Shown here piece by piece: positions 27,721-36,850 of a stretch of 64,000 nucleotides of DNA. Each line of letters starts with the position of its first letter. Position 1 is the stretch's first letter. The translations under genes and the position numbers were made by a program. A model generated the notes under the pieces. It was not told the DNA's origin. It saw nothing but the letters and a program-made list of their open reading frames with translations, and did no database searches. This DNA comes from Bacillota bacterium (lineage in GTDB: Bacteria; Bacillota; Clostridia; Acetivibrionales; Acetivibrionaceae): the NCBI GenBank assembly GCA_023398495.1, contig JAEWSG010000183.1, positions 48,970 to 112,969 of the forward strand, written 5' to 3'.

Positions 27721-27760
27721 CGCAGCGGAGGCTGCAATCAAAGCAGTAGATTCCGCTGCG
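27721..27760 (+). repeat. Palindromic repeat H1, copy 2
   Basis: CGCAGCGGA and TCCGCTGCG form a nine-base stem around GGCTGCAATCAAAGCAGTAGA, itself containing CTGC/GCAG pairing. It follows the secreted-protein gene by 27 bases. Related copies lie at 7648-7684 (minus) and 36782-36823. Confidence 0.75.
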
Positions 27761-27780
27761 ATAAACAGATGAACTATATT

Positions 27781-27817
27781 TTCAAAAAAGTTTATTAAAA
27801 AAACAAACTTTTTTGAA
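27781..27817. repeat. A/T-rich hairpin before the small membrane protein gene
   Basis: TTCAAAAAAGTTT pairs perfectly with AAACTTTTTTGAA over 13 bp around an 11-base loop. It may terminate transcription from the large gene upstream or shape the leader of the gene at 27841. Confidence 0.55.
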
Positions 27818-27840
27818 GAATAGTATACGAAAGGTGGTCG

Positions 27841-28149
27841 ATGATTGTAATGAAAAGAATATTAATATGTATTTCAATATTGCATATTGTTTTGCTTGTA
27901 CCGTTTTTATTCGCAAAAAACACCGACTTTTCAGTACCTGAGGTCCTTCTGATGTTCTCATTCTTTTACTATATGATTTCGAACTTTGTTCTTCTGTTAA
28001 TTGTTTTACTACAAATTATCATAATGGTAAAAGCAATAAAAAGCGGTGTCTTTTCAGTTAAAGTGCTGCCTTTATATATAATTAATTTGGTTGTTTGTAT
28101 ATATATGAGCTATGTTGGTTTTACAATGTTTAGTACTATTGTGTTTTAG
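27841..28149 (+). CDS. Small three-helix membrane protein of unknown function
   Basis: A 102-residue protein made almost wholly of three hydrophobic segments (about 8-22, 32-58 and 75-100) with few charged residues, including LLIVLLQIIIMVKAIKSGVF in the middle. It is not recognised as any family member. AAAGGTGG lies three to four bases before the ATG at 27841; an in-frame ATG at 27850 is the alternative. A clear terminator follows. It could assist the large secreted protein encoded upstream, but two hairpins separate them, so that is only a possibility. Confidence 0.7.
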   Translation: MIVMKRILICISILHIVLLVPFLFAKNTDFSVPEVLLMFSFFYYMISNFVLLLIVLLQIIIMVKAIKSGVFSVKVLPLYIINLVVCIYMSYVGFTMFSTIVF

Positions 28150-28177
28150 AGTGCTTACTTGGCAAATTTCTCAAATA

Positions 28178-28215
28178 AAAGCCCTCGTGAATGTTATCAT
28201 GTTCGCGAGGGCTTT
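28178..28215 (+). terminator. Intrinsic terminator
   Basis: AAAGCCCTCGTGAA pairs with TTCGCGAGGGCTTT (one mismatch) around a ten-base loop, 29 bases after the small membrane-protein stop. Confidence 0.85.
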
Positions 28216-28602
28216 ATACTAAAAAGGATTATTGCAAGCAACTCCAGCTATCATCAGATTGCTCTATGAACTCAGTTTTTGCCCTTCACGATCAATCACC
28301 TTTTTATCGATCCTTTCAAACAATATTCCTATCTCAGGAATAACAAAACCCGAAGGTGCATTTTGCTCCTTCACCCTTCTCCATCTTTGTTCCAATGCTT
28401 GCAAACAACAACTTTATTTTATCACTAATTCCATTATCAAGAGTTCCGTCAGGGCTGCTTTTATTGTAATATTTATCAACAAATATAATCGTACGGTTCT
28501 CCAGTTAATATTTATTGGTAATTTAATCATTCTAACATAACACATGTCCAGAGATGTGTTATAATTGACCATGCAATATCAATTAATAATGGAGGCGAAG
28601 AA
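28216..28602. other. Intergenic region, possible decayed coding stretch
   Basis: No intact gene. On the minus strand one frame stays open for about 55 codons at roughly 28345-28510 with reasonable codon choice (for example RTIIFVDKYYNKSSPDGTLD) but has no start and ends in a stop, so it may be a gene fragment. The right end holds the promoter and leader of the TPR gene; GGAGGCG precedes its ATG. Confidence 0.35.
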
Positions 28603-30159
28603 ATGAAAAAGAAAGTAACATTTAGTATCAAAATCTTATTAACGGTCTGTATATTTATGTCAATCCTTTTTGCTGGTGTATCAGTTTTTGCTGATGATAC
28701 CAAACATGATGAAGCATCTGTATATATTACACAAGCTTACAATGCTTTATATGACGATAACTATGACTTAGCCCTCGACTATTGCAACAAAGCTATTGAC
28801 ATTATTCCCGAACCAACTTTCTATTCGTTGAAAGCTCAAATATTAAATCACCAGGAAAATTATACGGAAGCCATAAATGCTCTCGATCAAGCATTAGCTG
28901 TTTCACCGGAATACGGAACAGCATATACAGAAAAAGCACTTATTTATTCAAAACTCAAAAAATATGATGAATTTCTCAATTGTTTGGATAATGGAATCAC
29001 TGCATCTCCTGGTCATATTCCCTTATATATTTACAAGGCTATGTACTTGATTGAGGCAAATAAAAACAACGAGGCTATTGAATGCTATAAACTCGGAATA
29101 AAAAACAACCCAAAAGAATTATCTCTCTATACACAGCTAAGTTATCAACTGTTTGAAACCGGTAATTACGATGAAATTCTAGAGTGTCTTAATAAAATAA
29201 TTGAGTTGAATCCAAATAATGAAGAAGCATTATACAATATTGCATGTACATATTCCTTGCTTGATAAACCAAATGAAGCTCTTTTCTATCTCAAAAAGTC
29301 CATTGAGTTATCACCAAAAAGCAAAACTCTTGCCATAAAAGATCCTGAACTAGCCAAAATCAGAGCTTTAGACGAATTTAGTGCCTTGTCAGGGGTTGGG
29401 GTTTATGTAGATGGTAAATTTTTAGAATTTGATGTTCCTCCCACTATAGAGGAAGGAAGAGTTCTACTTCCTTTGAGGTTGGTATTTGAAACATTAAACG
29501 CATCTGTAGAGTGGATAGATTCAACTAAAACTGTAAAAGGGCAAATGGGAGATATTACAGTTTCACTTCAAATAGGTTCTAAAACAGCTGTCGTTAATGG
29601 AACCGAAGTCAAACTTGATGTACCCGGTAAAATTGTCAACGGAAGAACTCTTGTACCATTAAGATTTGTATCGGAATCTTTTGGTGCTGATGTAAAATGG
29701 GATCAGGACACAAAAACTGTCTATGTTACTTCTATAGATAATAATACAAATACAACAGGTCTCTCTAAAGAAAATATTATTGAAAAACTAGATACTTCTC
29801 TTAACATACTTCCGGTGGACGGTATATTCCCTGAACCCTATGGCCTTGATGTAAAAGAAGCCAAGATGATTCTTGTTGCCAAAAGTAAAGAAGATTTAAA
29901 TCTTTTCAATGCACTGAGCAAAAAAGAAAAAATTGACTATTTGAACAATGCCGTTCAGGAAAACTATGGAGCTGTATTAGCATGTGAAACTATTGAAGCA
30001 TCTTTTGTTTATGACGGTAAAATGTATTATAGACTTAATACATCCTATGAGGCTATTCCTGAGAACTTGGAATTAGAAACCTTCAAGCTGGGTATGCTCG
30101 TAAATGTAATTGAACAGGATTATGAGAATTTTACCTACAGATATTACTACAGTAATTAG
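28603..30159 (+). CDS. Secreted TPR protein with copper amine oxidase N-terminal-like domain
   Basis: A 518-residue exported protein. Signal peptide to about residue 30, then six to seven tetratricopeptide repeats (about 36-235, for example AINALDQALAVSPEYGTAYT and IIELNPNNEEALYNIACTYS). Residues about 265-380 are a Cu_amine_oxidN1 pair: VYVDGKFLEFDVPPTIEEGR, VLLPLRLVFETLNASVEW and TLVPLRFVSESFGADVKWD. In clostridia these stalk-like domains occur on many surface proteins and do not imply amine oxidase activity. The C-terminal 130 residues are not recognised. The TPRs suggest protein-protein contact outside the cell. GGAGGCG precedes the ATG by six bases. A hairpin (H2) follows. Confidence 0.9.
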   Translation: MKKKVTFSIKILLTVCIFMSILFAGVSVFADDTKHDEASVYITQAYNALYDDNYDLALDYCNKAIDIIPEPTFYSLKAQILNHQENYTEAINALDQALAVSPEYGTAYTEKALIYSKLKKYDEFLNCLDNGITASPGHIPLYIYKAMYLIEANKNNEAIECYKLGIKNNPKELSLYTQLSYQLFETGNYDEILECLNKIIELNPNNEEALYNIACTYSLLDKPNEALFYLKKSIELSPKSKTLAIKDPELAKIRALDEFSALSGVGVYVDGKFLEFDVPPTIEEGRVLLPLRLVFETLNASVEWIDSTKTVKGQMGDITVSLQIGSKTAVVNGTEVKLDVPGKIVNGRTLVPLRFVSESFGADVKWDQDTKTVYVTSIDNNTNTTGLSKENIIEKLDTSLNILPVDGIFPEPYGLDVKEAKMILVAKSKEDLNLFNALSKKEKIDYLNNAVQENYGAVLACETIEASFVYDGKMYYRLNTSYEAIPENLELETFKLGMLVNVIEQDYENFTYRYYYSN

Positions 30160-30200
30160 TTGAAATTTAGTAAAAACCATAAAGCAAAATCATAAAAGGA

Positions 30201-30270
30201 GCTCCTGCAAAACAGAGACAATCATAAAAATTATTAATTCTATTTTAATGATTGTCTCTTCTGTAGCAGC
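30201..30270. repeat. Hairpin repeat H2, copy 1
   Basis: GCTCCTGCAAAACAGAGACA begins a 70-base hairpin in which AGAGACAATCAT pairs with ATGATTGTCTCT. A second copy lies at 54234-54309. Both lie between convergent genes, so they may work as bidirectional terminators. Confidence 0.65.
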
Positions 30271-30307
30271 CTTCAAATTTCAGTTGTTTGAACCAAAGCA
30301 TATCCTG

Positions 30308-31015
30308 CTATTTTACAATCCCATCTAAATCTATAAATTCTCCAGGCTGTATAACTTTAGCAGATTTCTTTTTATTCAATTTATTAACAAACTCGTCCGG
30401 TGAACCATTTACCATTGGGAAAGTACCATAGTGCATTGGCACAACCATATCAAAATCAAAATACTCATTGCAAGCTGATGCCGCAATATGAGGAGACATC
30501 GTAACCATATCTCCGATTGGAATTAGTCCAACATTTGGTTTATAGTTTTTTTCAATTAATTTCATATCTTCAAAAATCTCTGTGTCTCCGAAATGATATA
30601 TGGTAATATTCTTATACTTTATAATAAACCCAGCTGCCAATCCACCATATATTATTTGATTTCCAGATGATATGCTACTACTATGCAGGGCTTCAACCAT
30701 AGTAAATTGTATATCATTTTCAACAAAACTTCCTCCAATATTCATAAACACACAATTAGTAACAGCTTGACCCATTAGCCAACTACATATTTCAACGTTT
30801 GAAATAACTTTTGTAACTTCAGAATTATATAGGCTTATTGAATCGCCCATGTGATCAGGGTGCCCATGTGTAATTAAAATATAATCAGGATTTTCAATTT
30901 CACTTAACAGACTTTCAGGAAACCTACCATTACCTTTAACAAAGGGATCAACTAATATTTTTTTCCCGCCACACTTTAATAAAAATCCGGAATGCCCCAG
31001 CCAACACAATTTCAT
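30308..31015 (-). CDS. UPF0173 metal-dependent hydrolase (metallo-beta-lactamase fold)
   Basis: A 235-residue cytosolic metallohydrolase of the UPF0173/YtkL family. It has the metal-binding motif ITHGHPDHMGD (HxHxDH, about residue 50), a later aspartate in IYHFGDTEIFEDM and the terminal histidine in MVVPMHYGTFPMVNGSP. Family length is 220-235 residues, so it is complete. Substrate is unknown. AAGGAGGG precedes the ATG. The neighbour upstream is the large kinase-GGDEF gene on the same strand, 175 bases away, and no functional link is evident. Confidence 0.93.
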   Translation of the reverse strand: MKLCWLGHSGFLLKCGGKKILVDPFVKGNGRFPESLLSEIENPDYILITHGHPDHMGDSISLYNSEVTKVISNVEICSWLMGQAVTNCVFMNIGGSFVENDIQFTMVEALHSSSISSGNQIIYGGLAAGFIIKYKNITIYHFGDTEIFEDMKLIEKNYKPNVGLIPIGDMVTMSPHIAASACNEYFDFDMVVPMHYGTFPMVNGSPDEFVNKLNKKKSAKVIQPGEFIDLDGIVK

Positions 31016-31190
31016 ATCAAAACCCTCCTTGATTATTTGTATTTATTCTTTATATCATTGCATAGATTTATCCTATACACTTTTTCTATCATATCCAAAC
31101 TTTAGATATAGATAACGTACACTAAAGTTAAATCTATATAGCACCCAAATGTTATCTAATTTAGATGAAAAACGTCCTTTATTTTTGGTT

Positions 31191-34100
31191 TTAGAGTTTT
31201 TCATCTATATACTCTATTCTAAAATATTCTTCATTCAGTTTAGTAGTCTTTGATAAATTTACCAAATGCGACTTGATCTCCTCACTTGTTCCAATTGGTT
31301 TCATTAATTCAAAGCGGGCTGCACAGTTTCTTCCGTTCTCTTTTGCACAATATAATGCATAATCACTTATATTTATCATCTGGTTTAGATCCAAAAATTC
31401 CGGATTGGTTTTATCCAATGGCATTTCTACATAACCTAGAGAACAAGTCTTATGTATCGTCTGATTTTCTGATACTTTTATCGGAGTTATTTTTACCTTT
31501 TCAAGGACTTTCCTTGAAAACTTTTCCAGATACTCCGGTTTTGCGTTATTTAAAATAATTAAAAACTCTTCCCCTCCCCAACGCACTAAGATATCATCAG
31601 TCCTAATCATCTGTTTGAGTATTTTAGATATAGTAACTAGCACATTATCCCCCGCCGCATGACCATAGGTATCATTTACCGCTTTAAAATGGTCTATATC
31701 GACCAAAAACACTCCGATAACACTATCTTCTACTGACGTTTTACTTCTCTTATTATTATCGAGAGATACCTTTTTATTCTTAATAAATTGAGTTGCTTTA
31801 TCATAAATGAATTCAAAAACATACCTTCGATTATGCAAACTGGTCAAGGGGTCATGTAAGGATAATTCTTTGAGCTTCTCGTTAGCATTATTCAATTGAA
31901 TTGTCCTCTCTCTGACCTTCTCCTCCATATTCTCATAAAGCCTTGCATTCTCAATTGAAATAGATGCCTGGGAAGATAAGATTTTTAGTGTCTCCAATCT
32001 TTCCGAAGTAAATACATTGTCAGAAAGGTTGTTCTCTAAATAAACCACACCTTTTAGCCTGTTTTGATATAAAACCGGCATGCATAATACAGACTTAATG
32101 CGGTTTTTAATGATATAATAATTATTCCGCCAGTTTACACTCGAACAAGCATCATTGATAACAAGGGTTTCTCCCGTTCGAGTAACATATTGTACAATTT
32201 CTACGCAAAGGTCCTTACTTCCTGTGAGGGGACTCGAATGCATAACCTGAAGCTTGTTGGAATTGTTGTCCTGTAACGCTTCGATATAAAATTGGTTGTC
32301 CCCTTCATTTTTGAGCAACAGGCATCCACGTTGAGCACCTGCATTCTCAATCAAAGTGCGGATCAATATTGTTAGAAGTTTTTCGATCTTGATTTCACTT
32401 GATATGGCCTGGGTTGATTTTAAAATTGAAGTCATGTCTATTAACTTATTGGTTGCTGTAGTTGACCCTATTGTTACTTTTGTACCTCTAGTACCCCTCA
32501 TAATGTTTTCATCAGTAATAAAATAATGAGAATATTGCTTTTCTAAAAGTGCAACTTTTCGATAAGCTCCCCATTGATTGTATAAATAATGGGCTTCACG
32601 AATATAGGCCTTACCTATTATTTCATTAGTTCTGCTCAGCCAGAACTTTCCATAAAATTCATTACATAGTGCCTTAAACTGTATAAAATCATCATTCCCT
32701 ATGGAATTAATTGCCTTCTGAAAATAATCTACAATTGTATCAAGAGGTTTATTCTCTATAACGGCCATTTCAGCAGTCAATAAATAGTATTTATGTGCAA
32801 AATTGTCAGGGCAATTTTCTGCCCAGTTTTTTAATTTCTGTTGGATATTAATAAGTGTTTCTTTCATTTTTGCCTGTTCCTCAGCTGATACTTTGCTCCA
32901 TTTATGAATGAGGATCAAGGCTTGAAATAAATAATAGTCAGGCATAGGAAAATCCGTTATACCCGAAGAATTCATCTTCTGTGCCATCAAGTTCCATTTC
33001 TCCGCTTCTTCCATGTTATCTAAAACAATACTTACATAGGTATTGTATAGATAAAATCTTACAAAGTAATTGGTACTCTGAATTTTTTTAATCTTCTCCA
33101 TCATTTCATTGTGTTCTGCTTCATAATCCAGCTGGGCATCTCTCTCAGGAACTATCTGGAATTTCTTGATTATATAGTAAACAATCTCAGCTAAAAGCAG
33201 CGGCACAGTGCCTTTAGCCTGTTTGAGAAAAGCGATGGTATTTTCAGTCTCTATCTTACTTTCGGTCAAATTTTTGCCAACCCACATTTGCAAATGAACT
33301 TTGTGTGCAATAGCATAAGCTGCATGCATAATATCCCCTGTTTCCAAACCTGTCTTGTAGGACAAATCATGATAATCCAGACTTTCCTTATAGTGTACTC
33401 TCCAATATGATATATAGGTAAAAACAAAATAAACTGGTGGCTTTTGGGTTTGAGCCTTAAATTTATTAATTAATGCAAAGGCTATCTCTCCTAGCTTATA
33501 ACCGGTTTTATAATCACCGAGGACTTTTCCAAGAATATGCCCACAATCGCTAAAACATCTACATGATAACGCTGATGTTCCATGAGTTACGGTCAATTCA
33601 AACATCATGAGCGTTATCAGAGTAAAGAGGGCCGGGCTGGCTTGAAGTGCGGGGGGCACAACATGGAGCAGTTGCATTGCCATAAGTTTTTCCGGATCAT
33701 TCATAACAGGAAGATTGATAATATCATCAGCTGTCGTCCGCTCTAAAAACTGTTGCATCTTAATGAGGCCCTCTTGTATTTTTTGCTCAACCTCCTCATT
33801 GCTCTCTGGCAAATTAATATTAAATAGATTCAACGTTTTACGTATTTCAACTATTGTTTCCGATAGTCTTCCTTGAAAAATCAGTATAATAATTTTAATA
33901 TTGGAAACAGCACCTTTTTGAAGACTGTTTCCTGCTTTTTTTGATAATTCCTCACAAATAGCATCCGCTTTTAACAAATCACCCGACAGCAACGTAGCAG
34001 TTGCCAGTTCCAATAATAAGGCAAAAAGCTTATCCGGCATTGCTTCCCACTCTTCCGTTGACAATAAAGAATTAGCTGTCTCAAAATATCTTAAAGCAAC

Positions 34101-36413
34101 AGTAAAAGCAGTTGATTTTTTTGCTTTAGTTCCGGCTATAGTATTTAATTCCGCCAATTCAACTCGCTCTTCTTTTTCTCTGATTAAGCTACTGCCGATA
34201 TTCAAATGATTAACCAAATCAAAAATCACATCTGTACGTTTTGTTTCACGGTAGGTCTTTAATTGCTCACGGCCTATTAGAAGATGAATTTTGCACTTCT
34301 CACTTTCCTCAATCAAAGAATACACGGCTTGTCGTATGCGATCGTGTGCAAAACAAAAACGCATTTCAATATCCATGGGGCTTGTCTCATTTTTTAATGT
34401 ATTGATAAACCGGTAGTTGTTATTTAATGGAAAAACAATTTCTTTCTCAATAGCTATCCACAAATCCTTGCCAATGGTTGAGACAGATTTTTTACTTATT
34501 AAGGAAACTTCCGACAATTCAAATTGTGTCCCAATACAAGCTACCAGCTTAAGAACATCAATAGTTTCTGGTGGCAACGATTCCAGGCTTTTTATCAGCA
34601 GGTCTATCACATTATCGCTTATTTCAACGGCTTCTAACTTTTCAAGATCATATTCCCATTGTCCTTTTTCCGCAATAAATGTGAATGTCCCCTTAATATA
34701 CAAAGAACTTAACAACTGGCTTATAAAAAACGGATTCCCCAGGGTCTTTTGAAAAACAATGTTTGTTAAGGGCTCGGTTGTACTTGGGTGACTATGTAAA
34801 GTATCAGCTATAAGTTGATTAACTGCAAAAAAATCCAAAGGTTTCATATATATCTCTTCGTATGGTACGATTGAATCTTGTTGCCAGTTTTTCAGTTCTT
34901 CCATCATTAGAAACAGCGGATGCCCGGCTCCAACTTCATTGTCTCTGTATGACCCAATAAAAAGTACATACTTCACATTACCTGAGGTCAAAATGTATTT
35001 AATTAAGTTCAGAGTTGACGTATCGCTCCATTGAAGATCATCCAAAAAAATAACCAGCGGATGTTCAGGTTTGGCAAAAACTTTGATAAACTCGCGGAAA
35101 GCTATCTGAAACCGATTCTTAGCTTCCAAAGGATTGAGCTCAGCTACCTGTGGTTGGGGACCAATAACTTGCTCCAATTCAGGTATTATATCTATAATAA
35201 CTTGTCCATTCTCCCCCATTGCGTGTAGCAGATGTTTCTTCAAATTATCCAGACTCTGTTGAGACTGTGCCAGCAACTGTCTTAATAACTCCTTAAAAGC
35301 CTGGGTTATTCCATAATAAGGTACATTCTGCTCAAATTGATTAAACTTACCGAATATAAAATATCCCTTTTTACCGGTTATAGGTTTACGAATCTCATGA
35401 ATCAGGGAAGTCTTTCCAATACCTGAGTATCCACTTACTAATAGAAGCTGACAATGTCCATCTGCTGCTTTTTCAAAGCCTTTAATCATCCTCTCAATTT
35501 CTGACTCACGACCATACAATTTATGCGGAATTTCAAATCTATAGTCAAAATCTCCTTTACCGAGTATTAAGCCACTTATCTCCTTTTTCTGAACAAGAAA
35601 TTGTAGACAGTACTCCAAATCCCTTTTTAACCCTAGTGCTGTTTGGTACCTTTCTTCGGCTGCCTTTGAAATCAGTTTCATCACTATGTCCGAAAGGGCA
35701 ACTGGAATTTCTGGATTTATCTCTTTCGGAGGAGTTGGAGTTTTAGCAATATGAGAGTATATTATCTCTATTTCGTTATCAAACTCAAAAGGTAATTGTC
35801 CGGTGAATATTTCATAAAAAGTGACGCCAAGGGAATATAAATCGGTTCTGTAATCAACAGGTCTGTTTATTCTTCCGGTTTGTTCCGGAGAAATGTACTC
35901 AAGGGTCCCTTCTAAAATATTTAAGTTTATACTATGAGGTGCTTCTCTGATTAATTCGGCAGAAATACCGAAATCTATAATCTTTACTTGATTAGTTTCA
36001 TAATTCCAAACAAAGTTAGTCGGATTAATATCTTTATGAATAATGTTTTGCTGATGTATTTGAATCAAGGAATCTGTCATTTGAATGGCAAGCGACAATT
36101 TTTCAACAATACCTGCATTAATGGATTTCAATACCTTGTCAACAGATTCTCCTCCTATATCCTCCATGATAATTGCAAGACTGTTTTTACATTTTTCCAT
36201 TGAGTATACCTTAATTATTCCATTACAAGATATCCTGCTCATAATATCGTATTCCCGATTGAAAGCAGATATCTCTTTGATAGATGGATATTCTCTATTT
36301 AATAATTTAATAGCAACAGGACAATTATCTGATTGCCGCGTACCTCTTAAAACTGTTGAATTCGCACCTCTATATATATCTTTTTCAATTTTATAACCTG
36401 CCAAGTGAATCAT
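31191..36413 (-). CDS. Ser/Thr protein kinase-AAA ATPase-GAF-GGDEF fusion
   Basis: A 1740-residue signalling protein without membrane segments. Residues 8-270 are a Hanks-type kinase: loop YRGANSTVLRG, VAIKLLN lysine, HKDINPTNFV catalytic loop and IIDFGIS. Around 300-600 is an AAA_16 ATPase (YGRESEIERMIKGFEKA, Walker A SGYSGIGKTSLI, LVIFLDDLQWSDTSTLNLI), then a helical repeat region to about 1300. A GAF domain (about 1360-1510) precedes a GGDEF domain with active-site RWGGEEFLIIL near 1610 and an I-site RTDD five residues before it. It could couple phosphorylation and ligand state to cyclic di-GMP synthesis. Kinase-AAA-GAF chains are known, usually ending in a histidine kinase; the diguanylate cyclase end is less usual. 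The ATG has GGGGTG nine bases upstream, and R1 lies just beyond. Confidence 0.93.
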   Translation of the reverse strand: MIHLAGYKIEKDIYRGANSTVLRGTRQSDNCPVAIKLLNREYPSIKEISAFNREYDIMSRISCNGIIKVYSMEKCKNSLAIIMEDIGGESVDKVLKSINAGIVEKLSLAIQMTDSLIQIHQQNIIHKDINPTNFVWNYETNQVKIIDFGISAELIREAPHSINLNILEGTLEYISPEQTGRINRPVDYRTDLYSLGVTFYEIFTGQLPFEFDNEIEIIYSHIAKTPTPPKEINPEIPVALSDIVMKLISKAAEERYQTALGLKRDLEYCLQFLVQKKEISGLILGKGDFDYRFEIPHKLYGRESEIERMIKGFEKAADGHCQLLLVSGYSGIGKTSLIHEIRKPITGKKGYFIFGKFNQFEQNVPYYGITQAFKELLRQLLAQSQQSLDNLKKHLLHAMGENGQVIIDIIPELEQVIGPQPQVAELNPLEAKNRFQIAFREFIKVFAKPEHPLVIFLDDLQWSDTSTLNLIKYILTSGNVKYVLFIGSYRDNEVGAGHPLFLMMEELKNWQQDSIVPYEEIYMKPLDFFAVNQLIADTLHSHPSTTEPLTNIVFQKTLGNPFFISQLLSSLYIKGTFTFIAEKGQWEYDLEKLEAVEISDNVIDLLIKSLESLPPETIDVLKLVACIGTQFELSEVSLISKKSVSTIGKDLWIAIEKEIVFPLNNNYRFINTLKNETSPMDIEMRFCFAHDRIRQAVYSLIEESEKCKIHLLIGREQLKTYRETKRTDVIFDLVNHLNIGSSLIREKEERVELAELNTIAGTKAKKSTAFTVALRYFETANSLLSTEEWEAMPDKLFALLLELATATLLSGDLLKADAICEELSKKAGNSLQKGAVSNIKIIILIFQGRLSETIVEIRKTLNLFNINLPESNEEVEQKIQEGLIKMQQFLERTTADDIINLPVMNDPEKLMAMQLLHVVPPALQASPALFTLITLMMFELTVTHGTSALSCRCFSDCGHILGKVLGDYKTGYKLGEIAFALINKFKAQTQKPPVYFVFTYISYWRVHYKESLDYHDLSYKTGLETGDIMHAAYAIAHKVHLQMWVGKNLTESKIETENTIAFLKQAKGTVPLLLAEIVYYIIKKFQIVPERDAQLDYEAEHNEMMEKIKKIQSTNYFVRFYLYNTYVSIVLDNMEEAEKWNLMAQKMNSSGITDFPMPDYYLFQALILIHKWSKVSAEEQAKMKETLINIQQKLKNWAENCPDNFAHKYYLLTAEMAVIENKPLDTIVDYFQKAINSIGNDDFIQFKALCNEFYGKFWLSRTNEIIGKAYIREAHYLYNQWGAYRKVALLEKQYSHYFITDENIMRGTRGTKVTIGSTTATNKLIDMTSILKSTQAISSEIKIEKLLTILIRTLIENAGAQRGCLLLKNEGDNQFYIEALQDNNSNKLQVMHSSPLTGSKDLCVEIVQYVTRTGETLVINDACSSVNWRNNYYIIKNRIKSVLCMPVLYQNRLKGVVYLENNLSDNVFTSERLETLKILSSQASISIENARLYENMEEKVRERTIQLNNANEKLKELSLHDPLTSLHNRRYVFEFIYDKATQFIKNKKVSLDNNKRSKTSVEDSVIGVFLVDIDHFKAVNDTYGHAAGDNVLVTISKILKQMIRTDDILVRWGGEEFLIILNNAKPEYLEKFSRKVLEKVKITPIKVSENQTIHKTCSLGYVEMPLDKTNPEFLDLNQMINISDYALYCAKENGRNCAARFELMKPIGTSEEIKSHLVNLSKTTKLNEEYFRIEYIDEKL

Positions 36414-36452
36414 TATTACAGCACCCCATTACAGTTAATGAATGTTTCGAAT

Positions 36453-36512
36453 ACATTATCAAATCAAATTTTTTCGTTATCCAGAATAGGAACTTATATT
36501 TTAGTCGTACCT
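36453..36512 (+). repeat. Dispersed repeat R1, near-identical copy
   Basis: Differs from copy 1 (34-93) at only one or two of 60 positions. It lies 40 bases upstream of the kinase-GGDEF start but in the opposite orientation to that gene, the reverse of copy 1 relative to its own downstream gene. Confidence 0.78.
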
Positions 36513-36696
36513 TATCCAAAAATGGAAAATTATTTACACATTACAACATACTATATTTATCGGTATTTTTCAAACTTTTTTCAACAGATTTAAAATGTAA
36601 TAAGTTACTATTCTAGTTTTTCTATGCCACTCATAACTTTAAAACTATTACATATCGCAGCAGAACAGTGCCTTCACAATTTTTATATATCTGCCT

Positions 36697-36739
36697 AAAA
36701 AAGCTCTCACCTTCGAAAAATAATAACGAAGACAAGAGC
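36697..36739 (-). terminator. Probable terminator of the sugar transporter operon
   Basis: On the minus strand GCTCTTGTCTTCG pairs imperfectly with CGAAGGTGAGAGC and a run of six T follows. It lies 110 bases beyond the last permease gene. Confidence 0.7.
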
Positions 36740-36781
36740 AAAATAACAAAAGTTACATCGTCACATCACCACATTAACATA

Positions 36782-36823
36782 CCTCAGCGGAAGCTACAAT
36801 CAAAGTTGTATTAACCGCTGAGG
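36782..36823. repeat. Palindromic repeat H1, copy 3
   Basis: CCTCAGCGG pairs with CCGCTGAGG; the loop keeps AAGCTACAATCAAAG as in the other copies. It lies directly downstream of the yjfF-type permease gene. Confidence 0.7.
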
Positions 36824-36850
36824 CAAACTGTGGAACAGTAACAGAAAGCT

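Noticed and set aside
28232..28540. 102-codon open frame on the plus strand
   Set aside because: No ribosome binding site and atypical composition; the opposite strand looks slightly more coding-like, but only as a fragment.
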